Counted from the first letter of the stretch, positions 1-11,940 are shown. The stretch: DNA of 64,000 bases from Massospora cicadina (GCA_022478985.1 JAKSZP010009277.1:124001-188000); one strand, 5' to 3'. Translations and numbers: made by a program. The notes: generated by a model not told the origin, from the sequence alone.

Positions 1-182
1 TTGAAGCCATAAAACTTAAACTTTAATAGAAAATTAGTGATGGCTTAAATAGTGAAAATATAGGGCCTTTCCATCATATTCACTGGAGGTAGTCCACAGT
101 GCTGGTCCTAAAAATGGATTAAAGTATGGGATAAGTTTGATCTTGTGGCACAGAAAAACCTATAATTGTTATTTTTGTCACA
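1..182 (-). repeat. LTR of element-C family, inverted copy, cut by window start
   Basis: The reverse complement matches the LTR copies at 2002-2142 and 11056-11250. Shared blocks are the TTCTGTGCCACA motif, the 'ctttaatccattttt' block, the 'cagtgctg tggac' block and 'gatggaaag(a/g)ccct'. Its TG end falls near 182 when read on the minus strand. It lies opposite in direction to the other two copies, so it is either a solo LTR or the end of another element running off the left edge. Confidence 0.7.
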
Positions 183-1690
183 GTGTTCTATTAAGTATAT
201 AATGTGGCTTCAATACTATGAACTGATTTAGTGCTACCATGCGGTGGTTAAAGCATACATCATGTTAACAATAGCAAACATTTGACAAAATTTTAAAAAG
301 TACCCGGAGTTTACTTAATTATCTAAAGCCTAACTTAATTGGGGAAACAAATTTGGCACATTATCCTTACTATGAATTGGCTTTGTGACAAACATACTCA
401 TGCTTGGGAGATGTCTTAATCAGTTGGATTAGTTTTAAGATAACCCAAACAAAATAGTTTAAATATGTTTCAAATGATTTAATATCCTAGAATTTTGAAA
501 ATAAGTAGAAGCAAAGAATTGAGGATGAGCATGTTAGCTCATATTGCATATAGTAAAATAAAGGGAAGTTCATGATCAATAGTTTACTATTTGTTACATG
601 GATAATTCAGTCTAAATTTAAGTAAATATTGCTGTTTTGTAGAGTGGACCCTCGACTTACGGGAAAACAAACTTATCAAATAAAACCGGAGCTTTGCGCT
701 TGTGTATGGATCGTTTACTATAGCTGTTCTGTAAAAGGTAACGAAGATAATTTCCATAGTGGGGTATGGGGGACCCTCACGGCAAAAAATTTACCCGACT
801 TATGCCGTTATAGACCTCTGCAACAGCTTATGTTCTAAAATTTTAAGCTATTTGTTAAATGCGTCTAAAACTAAATGCACAGAGCCTTTTGCATCTACAC
901 TTCGATGAGAAAGTACAAGCCTTTTTACACGCTAATCTATGAAAAATACCATCACTACCATGATTATAGAGAAAGTAATTTTCTTCAAATTCTATAAACT
1001 CTCATTTTTATATTTATTTTCCCATCTAAGGTTTAAAATTTTAACATTTTGAGTTTTTCTATCAATTAGTTTCCATGCTTTGATATATATATATCTAGCT
1101 GAAAACACATTCTTTATTTAATAGTGACTTTTCTAACCGATTTTTAATAAGGAGGTTTTCAATTCGACCTGCATGTTTTAAGTTTGTTCGCGCATAATAC
1201 TAAAACTACTGGACCAATTCAGATGAACTTTTTAAATGAAAGAGGATGCTCCCACTTAGGCACCATTCCAATTTTATAAGGATTGGTATAAAGAAAAAAT
1301 TCTATATAAAAAAGTGAATATATATATGATGAAAGTATATCATTGCGGCAGAGCGATTAGTGGGTATTCGATTGATTCGATAGCCTTAAATCTGGTGCCA
1401 TTTTTGAAATCTGACGTCAATTTTTAAGCTCATGTCTTACATCTTTGCATTGTATATCCCACCAATTATCATTCTTAGATCAATTCTAGAAGCTGCGGGT
1501 GGAATTGTATACTTTCAATTGCCTTATTTTATAGCCATCATCCGCACAAAGCACGTTAGTACCATTATTTAAATGATAAACCGATCAAACCGAATAATAA
1601 GTGTCGAATCGCTTTTAGAATAAACCAATGTCATGCGTTTGATTCATCGTTATAATTTTAGATTCAGAGCTGAAACGCTTGTTTATCTGC

Positions 1691-1713
1691 TTTTTTTTAG
1701 TACTAGATGGTTA
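1691..1713 (-). mobile_element. Ultra-short LINE 3' tail insertion (23 bp) with TSD
   Basis: On the minus strand this reads as CCATCTAGTACTA followed by a run of A, which are the last bases of LINE A (26608-26627). It is flanked by an exact 11-bp direct repeat, TGTTTATCTGC, at 1680-1690 and 1714-1724. This is the pattern of target-primed reverse transcription stopped almost at once. It is one of four such insertions in the window. Confidence 0.75.
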
Positions 1714-1760
1714 TGTTTATCTGCATCTATTGGCGCATTTAATACGTTTAAAATTAGGAT

Positions 1761-1922
1761 TTCTATAAATTTTACACCAAAGCTTTATTTATAACTTAAT
1801 AGATGGGGAAATCAATTCAATTGTGTATTTATAACAATGTATGCCTTCAATCTTTAGAATCTCTATAGATTCTACACCAAAGCTTTAATATATTATTGCT
1901 AGATGTGGCTATTAATTCAATT
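1761..1922 (+). repeat. Direct repeat, period 100 bp
   Basis: Positions 1761-1822 and 1861-1922 align with a period of exactly 100 bp. Both hold CTATA(A/G)AT(T)CTACACCAAAGCTTTA-like blocks and end in AGATG.GG...AATTCAATT. No coding potential is seen. It may be a remnant of a tandem duplication. Confidence 0.6.
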
Positions 1923-2001
1923 AAAATAAGTGTTTTTTAGCAATCTAAAATATGTACCATTGCATAAGGATATTCAAATTAAAGTTGACCCTGATAAACA
2001 T

Positions 2002-2142
2002 TGTGGCACAAATAGAATGTATAGGTTATTCTGTGCCACAAGGTCAACATGATTCTCACTTTAATCCATTTTTGTAGGATCAGTGCTGTGGACTACTTCC
2101 AGTAAATATGATGGAAAGACCCTATATTATCACTATTTAAGC
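2002..2142 (+). repeat. LTR fragment of element C (probable 5' LTR), cut by element A
   Basis: It starts TGTGGCACAAATAG and matches the LTR at 11056-11250, which starts TGTACCATAAATAG. The match runs through 'ggttattctgtgccaca', 'ctttaatcca' and 'gatggaaagaccct'. It stops at the first base of element A at 2143. The matching right half beyond element A (after about 7785) is too degraded for me to place with certainty. Confidence 0.6.
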
Positions 2143-2385
2143 TGTTGGACATTTGCCTCCCAGGGGCCTGACAAAGAATGTTGAGGGGCAATCGCAGGAG
2201 AAATGGGGAAATGTCAGACATATTCAAGTCTGTGATGCTAATATTAATGATTTGATTTTTATAATGAATTAGTCAGCCAAAAGACCCTGGCCAATTCTCA
2301 GTGGAATCCAATTAATTGGGCCCTAAATTTATTAACACAATTTGGCTTAATTCTACAAGTTTGGGCAGTTGGATTGCCCCAAACT
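2143..2385 (+). repeat. Element A 5' LTR, short form
   Basis: It starts TGTTGGACATTTGCC and aligns with 7541-7785. A second TGTCAGACATATTC start lies 69 bp inside, at 2212. From that point the sequence matches the start of the G-family LTR (minus strand of 39674 downward). The LTR therefore looks like the first part of a G-type LTR with a 69-bp extension in front. The inner edge runs almost directly into the gag ATG at 2396, with no room for a usual tRNA primer site. Confidence 0.75.
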
Positions 2386-2395
2386 CCTTTATAAA

Positions 2396-3775
2396 ATGAC
2401 AACTAACTCAGAACCAAGGCTAACTGCCTTGAAGCAGCAACTAGCCAGTGCTTTGTCTCACCTCAAAAGGCTTGAGCAGCACCCTTCCCCAGGCCCTTAT
2501 GGGGCCTCCCCTCTCATTCATAAACCCCCTTTTAGAGATAAGTTCACCCCAGGTGAGGGAAGTGTTGCTGTTTTCCTCTTTATGTATGAAGTTGCTATGG
2601 AAAGGGCAACAGATCATCTTAAAATTAAGCACCTCCTTCCTTGCTTGAGTCATGGCGCCCAATAGATCATGGTTCCACACATGGCTACCCTTAGCACCTG
2701 GGTGGAGGTGAAGCAAGCCCTAACTGAAGAATTTGGCTCATTATGAAGTTTGAATAGGTAGAAACAGGCCTTTATGTGCCTTAGCCTATCACAGGGTGAA
2801 TCAATCGCCTCCTTTACCAAAAGCTTTTACATGAAATTGCAACCCCTATTGCTTGCTAAAATGCTACACCTAGATGATGCTATTGCAGCTATCTTGGCTG
2901 GCTTGGTGGCCTATCCTGCATTAGCCATGCATCTCGCTTCCATAAAGCGCACTTTCAAAAATGTACACAATATCAAGGAGGCCTTGTTAGAGGTGGCGGA
3001 TATATATGAGCTTGATCCTACACAAGGAGCGATGAGCCAAGCTTCCACGCCACCCAATGTTGTATCTACTATGGCTGTCTCCCTTTGATGACCTGACCCT
3101 GCGAAGTTGCCAGCACAAACTGCTTCTACTTCCCATAACAATAAGCAGATGGTTATAGCTGTGATGGGGCAGTGCTCCTCATCAGCTCCAGCTCAACAAA
3201 CCCCATTGGTGAAAGTAGACGCCCCTTTTACTGGCCCATCTTTATCTTCAAAGCCTGCATCTAAGCCTAAACCCCTTCTTTGGGTACCAACTGCCCCCAC
3301 TAACAACGGGTCAAATGGCCAGGTCACGAAAGCTAAACCACCTGGTGCACCAAAGCACCCAGCCACTGCTCGGCCTAATGCTGTTGAAGTTGAAGCATCC
3401 AATTCCATGACGCTGCCCCCTTCATCCTCTGGTTCAAAAGTGCAATCGATGCAGCTAGCTATCACTTTTCCTGGCTCCCCTCCTTTGGCAGAGAAGTTTC
3501 CCAAAGTGCCTAAAGCGTCACGTTCTCATAAGGCGCTACCTTTATCCCCACCAGCCTCTCCTCTAGTTGTACCTTGCACTAAACCTATAACCATGGGGCA
3601 ACCCAAATCTATCCCTCCTAAGGCTCAAGTTAAAGCTGTTGCCAATCCCATACCTCCACCTAAGAAGGGAAGCGTTGACCTCACCACACCCCCTATGGAC
3701 TCTCTAACCTGTATTGAGAATCCCTCTGATGACAAGACTGAGGGGGTTGTGAAGATAACGGTCACTATGTCTTAG
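2396..3775 (+). pseudogene. Element A gag (capsid region), interrupted by stops
   Basis: The likely start is ATG 2396, giving MTTNSEPRLTALKQQLASAL, because the related Gag of element G has a matching EPRMAALEHQLANAL segment near 63,870. All pieces share one frame, broken by a TAG at 2663, stops near 2745-2760 and a TGA at 3086. The capsid part contains SLSQGESIASFTKSFYMKLQ, LLLAKMLHLDDAIAAILAGL and SIKRTFKNVHNIKEALLEVA, which is the helical pattern of retrotransposon Gag. The part after about 3107 is rich in Pro, Ser and Ala and ends at a TAG at 3773. I see no CCHC zinc knuckle. Gag would package the element RNA into particles. This copy cannot make the full protein. Confidence 0.8.
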
Positions 3776-3886
3776 GAGCCCCAGGGGAAGTGGAGGTACC
3801 CAATCACTTAAAACCAGAGCGAGTGGATTGGGCTAAAGTGCCCAGCCGCATCTATCTTTATCAGGTGTTGAGAGGACTGGAGGTTA

Positions 3887-6800
3887 TTGATACCACCAGT
3901 GACGCGGATCAGCTTGTTGCCTCAATGCCACAGGCTCCCTAAGAGTGTGTATACATTGCAAACTATCCAGGAGAAATACCCTGAGACTGCCAACCACCTT
4001 GCCTCCACGCTTGATCTCAAGGAGATTCTTGCTCTTCCCCCCAATCTGGGTGGAACTTTAACTAAAGTAGAAGTTGTTGTTAAGGGAGTGCGGGTTAAGG
4101 CTATTCTTGACACTGGATCTCCTGTGAACGTTGTGTCTTCAAGGCTTATGAAAAAAACTAAGTTGGCTCCTGACCTCGACTATACTCAAGAGTTTGGAAC
4201 GGCGGGGCCAACCAATACCCGCGCCATTGGGGCTTACTCATCTTTACCTATCCGATTTGGGAAACTTCTCCTCTCAGCCCCAGCGATAGCCTTAACCAAT
4301 AATACATATGACATGCTCATTGGTACCCAGTTCATACTCGAGTATGAGGGGATCATCAATCTGAAACAGGGCTATCTCTCCCTGCTTAACTATGAGGTTC
4401 CTCTGATTTTAGCCAATGAAGAGCTCAATAAAAAAGATTTCACCTGTACTGTTGAGTTTCCCTCTTCTGCCTTATCCCTACACTACACAACGGCAGGACG
4501 CAACACCAAGATGTTGCCTCCATCAGTGGACGCCCTCAAGGGTATCCCTTTCTATGCTACAGAAGAGGTAGTAATTAAAGCGGGTGAACAGAAGGTGCTA
4601 GACACCAAGGTTACTATGCAAATCCCCCGCAACTTCTTATTACACCTAACAAGCATTGATGGAGTTAGCCCCTTGGAGCCTAGAGTTCTGCTGGGCATAC
4701 TAGACCCAGCGTATCAACGGCCTATCAACCTTCTGCTTGAAAATCTCACCTCAAAGGATATGGTCGTAAAAAAGCACCAGGAGATTGGAAGAGGCTTTCT
4801 GATTCCCCTTGAGGAAATAAGCCAAGTCCACTGCATTGGGTCTATGGCAGATATGGGCTTACCTGCTGACCAGTCAATATGTACCCTACCTTCCATTAAT
4901 ATCTCCGATGAGCTAACCCCAGCTGAGCTGGAGAAGGTACACACCCTGCTGGAGGCCTACAGTGACATTTTCTCCACCTCTGATAATGACTATGGACATA
5001 TGAAAGGGTGGACTCATACCATTGACGTTGGTGATGCTCACCCTATCCGCTCCAAACCCTACCGCAAATCCAAAGTGGAGGAGCTCCAGATGTGAACGGA
5101 GCTCAAACAGCTGCTAGATGCTGGGTTGCTAGTGCCATCCCAAAGCCCTTGGTCTTCCCCGCTCCTGTTGATAAAGAAGAAAAATGGGGGTCATTGGGTG
5201 GTTATGGACTACTGTAAGCTGAACAACCTCACTAAGAAGGACAGCTATCCTATCCCCCGCATTGATGATGCGCTAGCCCAACTCTCTGGGTCTAAATTCT
5301 TCTCCGCCATGGACTTGGCTAGCGGGTACTGGCAGATGGACCTTTCTCCACAGGATCAGGAGAAGTGCGCCCTTATCTGCAGCGAGGGCTTATTTCAACC
5401 CACTCGGCTACCTCAAGGTTTGTGCAACGCACCCGCCACTTTTCAGCGGGCCATGGATCACATCCTCCAGGACCTTAAGCTGAGCTGTGTCATTGTTTAC
5501 TTAGATGACATCACAGTCTTCTCAAAAACTTTCAATGAGCATCTCGCGCACCTAAAAGAGGTGTTTCAACGCTTGCGGGCATCCAACCTCAAACTAAAGC
5601 CCTCCAAGTGTACTTTCTTCCAGAAGAAGCTGGACTTCCTTGGGCACGCCATCTCCCAGGATGGGATACAACCTCTACAAGACAAGGTTGAAGCAATATC
5701 TAAGATGCCCCTCCTAAAACTCTTTGGGACATACAAGTCTTCTTGGGCATGATGGGGTACTACCATCAATTCATCCCTAAATTCTCCCAACTCAGCGAGC
5801 CCCTTGTCCGTCTCCTGGCTAAGAACACCCCTTTCCATTGGGGTGCTGAACAAAAAGCCGCGTTTGAGAGCATGAAGGCGCTATTACAAAAAAGGCCAAT
5901 ACTCCGTCACCCTGACTATGGCAAGCCCTTCATGTTATTCACGGATGCTTCTGATTACGCCGTTGGAGCTATCTTAGCTCAATTGGACGAAAATGGGGTT
6001 GATCATCCCGTGTCATATTTTAGTAAAATGCTTTCAAAAGCTGAGCGCAATTACAGCGTCACTGAGAAGGAGTGCTTAGCTGTCTTGCTTGCTGTTAAGC
6101 AATACCGCCCTTTCCTTTATGGCACTTCCTTCAAAGTAATCACCTGACCACGCCTCTCTAAAGTGGTTGCAGAATATGAAGGATCCCACTGGGCGGTTGG
6201 CTCTCTGGGCTCTTAAGCTCCAGCATTATGATATGACTATCGAGCATCGCGCCAGGACATGCCATATGAATGTTGATGGGTTAACGCGTTTGCCTGTTCT
6301 TCACCTTGATAATAGTGAAGCTGAGAGGTTGCATGACCTCCTAATGACTCCCGGGGCGTGGGCTGATGAAGATGAGCCTGTACAAAAGATGTTAGCCTGG
6401 CACTCCCGCAATACCAAGGTGGAGAGCGGGAAGTTGTACAAGCAAGTGGGGGCCAAATGGTTGCCCTATCTCTGGCCATCTGAGCGCGTACCTGTGATCA
6501 TGGAGTCTCACACTCTCATGGGCCATGGCGGAGTCAGGAAAACCTATGAGTGGGTTAAAGAGCGGTATTATTGGGAGGGCATCATGGAAACCATAACGGA
6601 AGTCTTGGATGCCTGCCTGACCTGCAAAAAACAATCCCGCTTCTAATCCCATTATCAGTACCAACCTATGACGCCCCATCAACCTTTCCACACCATTAGT
6701 TTGGATGTGGTAGGTCCTCTCCCTCAAACTACCGGGGGTAATCGTTATATCTTGGTTGGTATAGATCATTTTACCAAATGGGTTGAAGCTGTGGCTCTCC

Positions 6801-7540
6801 CCGCTCAGACTGCCAAAGCCACGGCTAACTTTTTACATCAATACATCTTCACGCGGCATGGTTGTCCCCAGGTCCTCCTTTGTGATAACGGAAAAAACTT
6901 CACTTCCAGAGTGGTAAAGCTTCTTGCCACTTCCATGGGGACGCAACAACTTTTCTCCGCTCCCTATAATCCATCCACCAATGGGGCTGTAGAAAGAGCT
7001 AATGGGACCCTGGTCTCTATGTTGCGGAAGATGGCCAGTTCAGACCCTCTTCACTGGGATCTCTACTTACCCAGTGCGCTCATGGCTTATTGCATTAGCT
7101 ATCATCATATACTTAAAATGTCCCCTTTCCGTGTGTTATATGGGCGAGAACCTGGGGTACCAGCGCTATTAGCCAAAGATGTCTTCTCTGATAGGACCAA
7201 TCCTGAACAAGCCATGAGAAAGTTGGCCCAGCACATCATCCAACTACAGTCTGAGGCTATGACTAACTTAGCAAAGACTGTCACCAAAGAAGGCCAAGCT
7301 GCGAATGAGCTCAGGGCCCCTCTTCCCTCATTTCAGGTATCTGACTTGGTCCTCTATTACCACAACCAAATCACTCCAAGAAGTGAAAAGCTTGGCTCTA
7401 TCTGGGAAGGGCCCTTCTCAGTCACATACAAGCGAGGGGATGAGTATTCTATCAAATCCCTTGCTTCTGGAATCACCATCAACCGAGTTCATGGGCGCTT
7501 CCTTCAGCCCTATTCTCCCCCAACATTCTTGAGGGGGTAA
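3887..7540 (+). pseudogene. Element A pol: protease, RT, RNase H, integrase
   Basis: Protease: ILDTGSPVNVVS near 4107-4140, an aspartic protease active site. Reverse transcriptase: KKNGGHWVVMDYCKLN, FSAMDLASGYWQM, LPQGLCNAPATFQ and the catalytic VIVYLDD near 5490-5510. RNase H: FMLFTDASDYAVGAI near 5932. Integrase: a zinc-binding H-H-C-C segment near 6510-6635, then D in SLDVVGP, D in LLCDNGKNF and E in NGAVERANGT. Defects are a TGA at 5093, a shift out of frame near 5730-5750, and a return to frame near 6150 after a stop. The frame ends at a GTAA beside the 3' LTR, as in compact Ty3-type elements. The catalytic residues are all present. Confidence 0.9.
7528..7540 (+). promoter_or_regulatory. 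Polypurine tract of element A
   Basis: TTGAGGGGGTAA lies directly before the TGTCAG start of the 3' LTR. A G-rich purine run here is the usual primer site for plus-strand DNA synthesis in LTR retrotransposons. It overlaps the end of the pol frame. Confidence 0.75.
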
Positions 7541-7785
7541 TGTCAGACATTTGCCTCCCAGGGGCCTGACAAAGAATGTTGAGGGGCAATTGTAGGAGAA
7601 ATGGGGAAATGTTGGACATATTCAAGTCTGCGATGCTAATATCAATGATTTGATTTTTTATAATGATTTCGGCCAAAAGACCCTGGCCAATTCTTGGTGG
7701 AATCCAATTAATTGGGCCCTAAATGTATTAACACAATTTGGCTTAATTCTATGAGTTCAGGCAGACAGATTGCTCCAAACCCTCA
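7541..7785 (+). repeat. Element A 3' LTR
   Basis: It is a direct copy of 2143-2385 with scattered differences. It begins TGTCAGACATTTGCC and has the second TGTTGGACATATTC start at 7610. Both LTRs share the same short form and 69-bp extension, so the form was transmitted through replication and is not a private deletion. The right edge is uncertain by several bases. Confidence 0.8.
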
Positions 7786-10700
7786 GCCAAATTTATTCAG
7801 ACTTTCTGAGGCTTCTTGAAGTGATGCAAGTTTAAAATGACCTGATAGGTCCTTCTCACATATTTCCTAATTTGGAATGCACTAAGCAATCTAAACCTCA
7901 AACTCTAATATGTTAAATATGAATTATCGACTTAAGAATAGGGGACCTTTCTTAACCCCCATGGCTATCAATAAATACACAAAAAAGCCCAGAATTCCTA
8001 AGTTTTATTATTTATTTAACCCTATTATTTTAAGTGGTTTTCTCCCCCAGTTGTTGGATTTTAGGCTTAAAAAGCACCAGCAAGCTAAAAATCTTCAAAA
8101 GTCCAACAAGATCTTAATGCCTCAAAATACTGAGAATAATGGTGGCCATAGCACCAATCATCATGAAGTTTCCCCTAATCTATAAAACTCATGACAAAAT
8201 GGTGATCCTCCAACTGATGTGTCAGAATCTATGGATCAGACTATAGCAATGGCTTTCATGCAACTATAAACCTGGTAGGCTTTGAAAAAATTTGACCATG
8301 GTCCAATTGATGATTAGCTTGAAGCATACAATGCTTGGGGGGATGATTATGATGGTGTTACCCCATAGAAGCGCCTGAGAGAAGTTGGTACCCTCTTAAC
8401 TGTACCTGCCAAGCGTTGGCACAAAGCAAATACACCTTTTAACTCTTGGAAGGATTGGGAAACCCATGTACTTGACCAATTTTGAGTCTCAACCCTTCAT
8501 TTATGTGAAAAATTTAAGAAAATTTATCTCAGAATCTTCTCAAGTATCAGAAAATTCTTGAGATAATTTGAAGAGCTCTTGAGGATGTGGAACTAAATTG
8601 AAAACTGAAACTGTGAAGAAGTTGATTAGAAACTTCTTGATTGGTTTATTGATGCCCTTGAAAAACCTTATCTAAATGCAGTGCTGTTAGATCAACCTAC
8701 CTGTCTAGATCATGCTACCTTTGCCTGCAGAAATTATGCTCGCCTTATGGCATGCTGAAAGACTAAATTACCAATTACTAAGGATGTTATAGATGAGCAT
8801 TCAGATGATGAAGACCTAGTTGAGATGAATATTATTCCTAAGGTGAAGTTTATTGCACCACCATTTGAGGTAGCCAGTCAAATTAGTGCCTTGACAGAAC
8901 AAGTACAGCAGTTAACAATTCTAGTACAAGGACAAGCCTCTTGCAACTATATGATGCCTTAATTGCAAACAGTCTGATCACCATAACAGACATTGCAAAG
9001 CACCCTGAAGTCATTGTCAAGTGATTCACTCTAATGGGAAGTGCCCTCACAGAGTAACAAAAAGGAGTTCAGGTACCTCACAACAGTCTGCTCAGACTAA
9101 TTATGTGCATTATCGTCAACCACAGATAGAAGCCCAGCCTGTATGCTATATTGAAAATGGACCTCAGGGTAATGAGACACTTACTGAACAGTAATTATTA
9201 CTGCTTATGGAAATGTATGCTGCAGAAAAATGAAAATATTAGGAATATGAACTAACCAAGTCTAATCAGGAACAACCTAAGCATATCAAGATTAAAAAAT
9301 TATTATATGCTATTAAGTCTTCAAAGAAGGAGCCACAAGGAATGATTATAGAAGAGGATGATACTCCCACCATACAACCAGGGTATTCTGGAGAACGTTA
9401 ACTACCTAATTTTGCACAAAGGTCTATGGAACAGCAACCTACTAAAAATCAGTTTAAGAAGACCCACAAAATGCTCACCAAGTGCCAACTAAAGTTCATC
9501 CAGTGCAAAAAACAATCAATGTACCTTTTTGCATACCACATCAAAATCAGCAGGTCAAGACAACCCCAGCGATATAGTAGCCTGAAGGGATTTAAGCTTC
9601 AAAATCCTTAAGGATACTGTTATATGTTTCATTGGGTGACCTATGCAAGTCCAGCCCTACTTTTTTCCAAGACCTCCATCAGTCTATTGGACTAACCTGG
9701 CTCTGAAACAGTGCTCCTTAACCTCAAGAAACCTTACTTGTAAGTATTGTTGCACCTTGTACAGTTGGTTCCCTTTTTGGATACTCATTTCCCATCATTC
9801 TGGATACAGGGTCTTCTGTAAACATAGTAACCAAGAAGTTCCTTCTAATATTGGTTATAAATGTATTCTTTAAAGAAATATGGGTTTTTAATGGCTGGGG
9901 GAACACAACAAGCCAGTTGTGGACAAGATTTTAATTTACCTGTGGAAATTGCAGGCAAGGCATGCTATATTGATACTGTTATCTTTGACCATGTTAACTT
10001 CCAAATGCTTATCTCACGTCAGGCTCTCAAGAAGTTTGGGTACATGCTAAATTTGAGACTGATCAGTGGTTTATCCAAACTGATAATGGTATCAAACCTC
10101 TCCATGTTACCTATTCAAATAAATCTGCATAAGAGGATGTACCTGCTCAACTAACTACATACCTATGCACTGAACTTACTGAAAATATCGACCTTTTATC
10201 TGACCTCTCAGATAGACAAAAGTCTCAGTTATCTCAACTTCTTTACAATACTAATGTTCCATTCTCCAGGATGGTGAAACGTGCCCCTCTCAAACCTAGA
10301 AAAGCTTAGTATTGATGTGATAAATTCCATAAACTATTGCAAGATGGCCATATCAGATACCCCAAGCATGTGAAAAGTTTGTTCAACAAAAATATTTTAC
10401 CGTATATGGACCTCCCAAGGTCCTCCTGACTGATCAAAGATCTCATTTTAATAAAAAATTAGTTGAGAATTGATTAAGCAAGTCAATACCTGCCACTCCT
10501 TCACCACCTCATATAACCTACAGTACAATGAACTGACTGAACATTTTAATTGAATATTAACACAAGCACTGGAACACAGCATCACCAATTACCCCACTAA
10601 ATGGTCCAAAAGAGCGCACACCATCTTATGGTCTTATTGTACCAAAATCCACAACATAACCAAATGCACATCTTTCAAGTTACTTTATGGCATTAAATTT

Positions 10701-11055
10701 CAACCCAACAATTTAGCCAAACAACTAGCAAACCCAAATCAATGCCAATATCAACTAAGAACTTATGTACAGGGTCAAGTTTAGAAACATGCAGAACAAG
10801 TGAAGTTGAATTATGACAACAAGCTTAAAGATTTACAAGTTTTTTAAGCGGTTGACCTTGTTTTACTTTTTATAAAATGAACTAATTAACTCAAAGTCTA
10901 AGAAGACGCATTCTCATTTCAAGGGGCCTTTCAGAGTTTCAGAAGTTTTATACTATGGCAATTATAATTTGGAGACCCTCAACGGAATACCCTATCAGGC
11001 TACCATTACTAGGAACCATCTTATGCTGTACCTCCACAAAAATGAATAGGGGGAG
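7786..11055 (+). pseudogene. Element C: decayed Ty3-like gag-pol lacking RT
   Basis: Only fragments are readable, with many stops. Gag capsid text is visible near 8400-8880 (for example GTLLTVPAKRWHKANTPFNSW and SALTEQVQQLTILVQGQ). A CCHC zinc knuckle, CLNCKQSDHHNRHC, is at 8955-8996. A protease active site, IILDTGSSVNIVTKKF, has its DTGS at 9803-9814. A short piece resembling the linker before RT lies near 10175-10300. An integrase core starts near 10380 (YGPPKVLLTDQRSHF), and its C-terminal part reads GPFRVSEVLYYGNY up to about 11045. The reverse transcriptase and RNase H, expected between protease and integrase, are absent, so an internal deletion is likely. A purine run, AATAGGGGGAG, precedes the LTR at 11056. 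Confidence 0.7.
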
Positions 11056-11250
11056 TGTACCATAAATAGCATGTATTGGTTATTCTGTGCCACAATATCA
11101 AACTGATCTGTGCTTTAATCCATTTTTTGTAGGATCAGCACTGTGGACCTTCAGTAAATGTGATGGAAAGACCCTGTATTTTTACTTCTAATCTATCACT
11201 GATTTTCTATTAGATTTTAAAGTTTTTATGGCTTCAATTTATCTTATTTC
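11056..11250 (+). repeat. Element C 3' LTR
   Basis: It starts TGTACCATAAATAG right after the purine tract. It matches 2002-2142 and the reverse of 1-182 through TTCTGTGCCACA, TTTAATCCATTTTT, GGATCAGCACTGTGGAC and GATGGAAAGACCCT. The match with copy 1 continues to 'tttatggcttcaa' near 11240. The true right end may lie further on. Confidence 0.65.
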
Positions 11251-11940
11251 TGAATTATCAGTATATTCTAAATCCAGTGTATTTTTATATAAGCTGTGTG
11301 GATCTTAGATTGGCATAATCAACATGTCAAATACAAATGTCTCAAAATTTGAAAATGGTGCATAGCACTAACCATCATGAAGTTTCTCATAATTTTTATA
11401 AACTTCATGACAACACATTTATTAACTGAATGACATCTGAATTAATGAGTCTGATAGGGTAATTTATTTGAGCAAGTGGTTGAAATTGGTGAATATCATA
11501 AAATAATTCACCAAATTTCTCACTTGAATTTAATTGAGTCTGATGGGTTCAATCTATTTAGGTGAGTGAGTGATAATTAGTGATATTATCAGATAATTCA
11601 CCAGATTTGTCACCCAAACTAAACAAAAATAAACGTTAGTTTTTGTAGATTATTATAGATTATTAAGTAGATTAAGGATAACCAGCTCACCAGCATGAGG
11701 GCAACAGCAAAGCTGTTAGTCCAAGTGGCCCAAGCATATAGCTGGCGCAGCCTTTAGGCTGTCAATGTAAGCTATAAATAAACCTGAGCAACGCCAATTC
11801 TCCACTATTAGAAACATATGTTTTCTTTTTTTCTTTTCCACCTAACCAAACTGAGCCAAAGTAACACATGACCAGGTACAGTTAATAGGACTATAATTTT
11901 TATTTTTACTTATAATTAGTTAAATATTAACTCTCATTTA
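11251..11940. other. Intergenic AT-rich stretch upstream of tRNA-Glu
   Basis: I find no coding frame of note. It holds a two-copy direct repeat with a period of about 88 bp (starting near 11444 and 11532: A.TGAGTCTGATRGG ... AATTCACCARATTTSTCAC). An inverted repeat, GGTGAAT..ATTCACC (about 11489-11513), lies in the first copy and could fold as a hairpin. The last 200 bp before the tRNA show nothing I can name. Confidence 0.5.

Larger units (their letters stand above)
183..2001. other. AT-rich stretch without a recognisable gene
   Basis: About 1.8 kb lies between two inverted LTR copies. I find no convincing protein or RNA gene. A 69-codon open frame at 629-838 matches no family I know and could be chance. 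The stretch holds a 100-bp-period direct repeat (1761-1922) and a 23-bp LINE-tail insertion (1691-1713), listed separately. Confidence 0.6.
2143..7785 (+). mobile_element. Ty3/gypsy retrotransposon, element A
   Basis: Two direct LTRs of about 243 bp (2143-2385 and 7541-7785) flank one gag-pol reading frame ordered Gag, protease, reverse transcriptase, RNase H, integrase. That order is the Ty3/gypsy type. Nearly all coding is in one frame, with a few stops and a double frameshift between about 5720 and 6150, so the copy is defective but young compared with its neighbours. Its Pol is closely related to that of element G on the minus strand. The left flank is a C-family LTR. I could not find a clean 5-bp TSD. 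Confidence 0.9.

Noticed and set aside
629..838. A 69-codon open frame, relatively GC-rich, as a small gene
   Set aside because: No known domain, no second copy, and no signal beyond an ATG and a stop; chance is a fair explanation.
3107..3775. Pro/Ala/Ser-rich frame as a separate host gene
   Set aside because: It is in frame with the capsid piece before it and the protease after it, separated by single stops, so it is part of element A Gag.
11444..11620. CRISPR-like array from spaced repeats
   Set aside because: Only two imperfect copies with a period of about 88 bp in a eukaryotic context; no arrays or cas genes.
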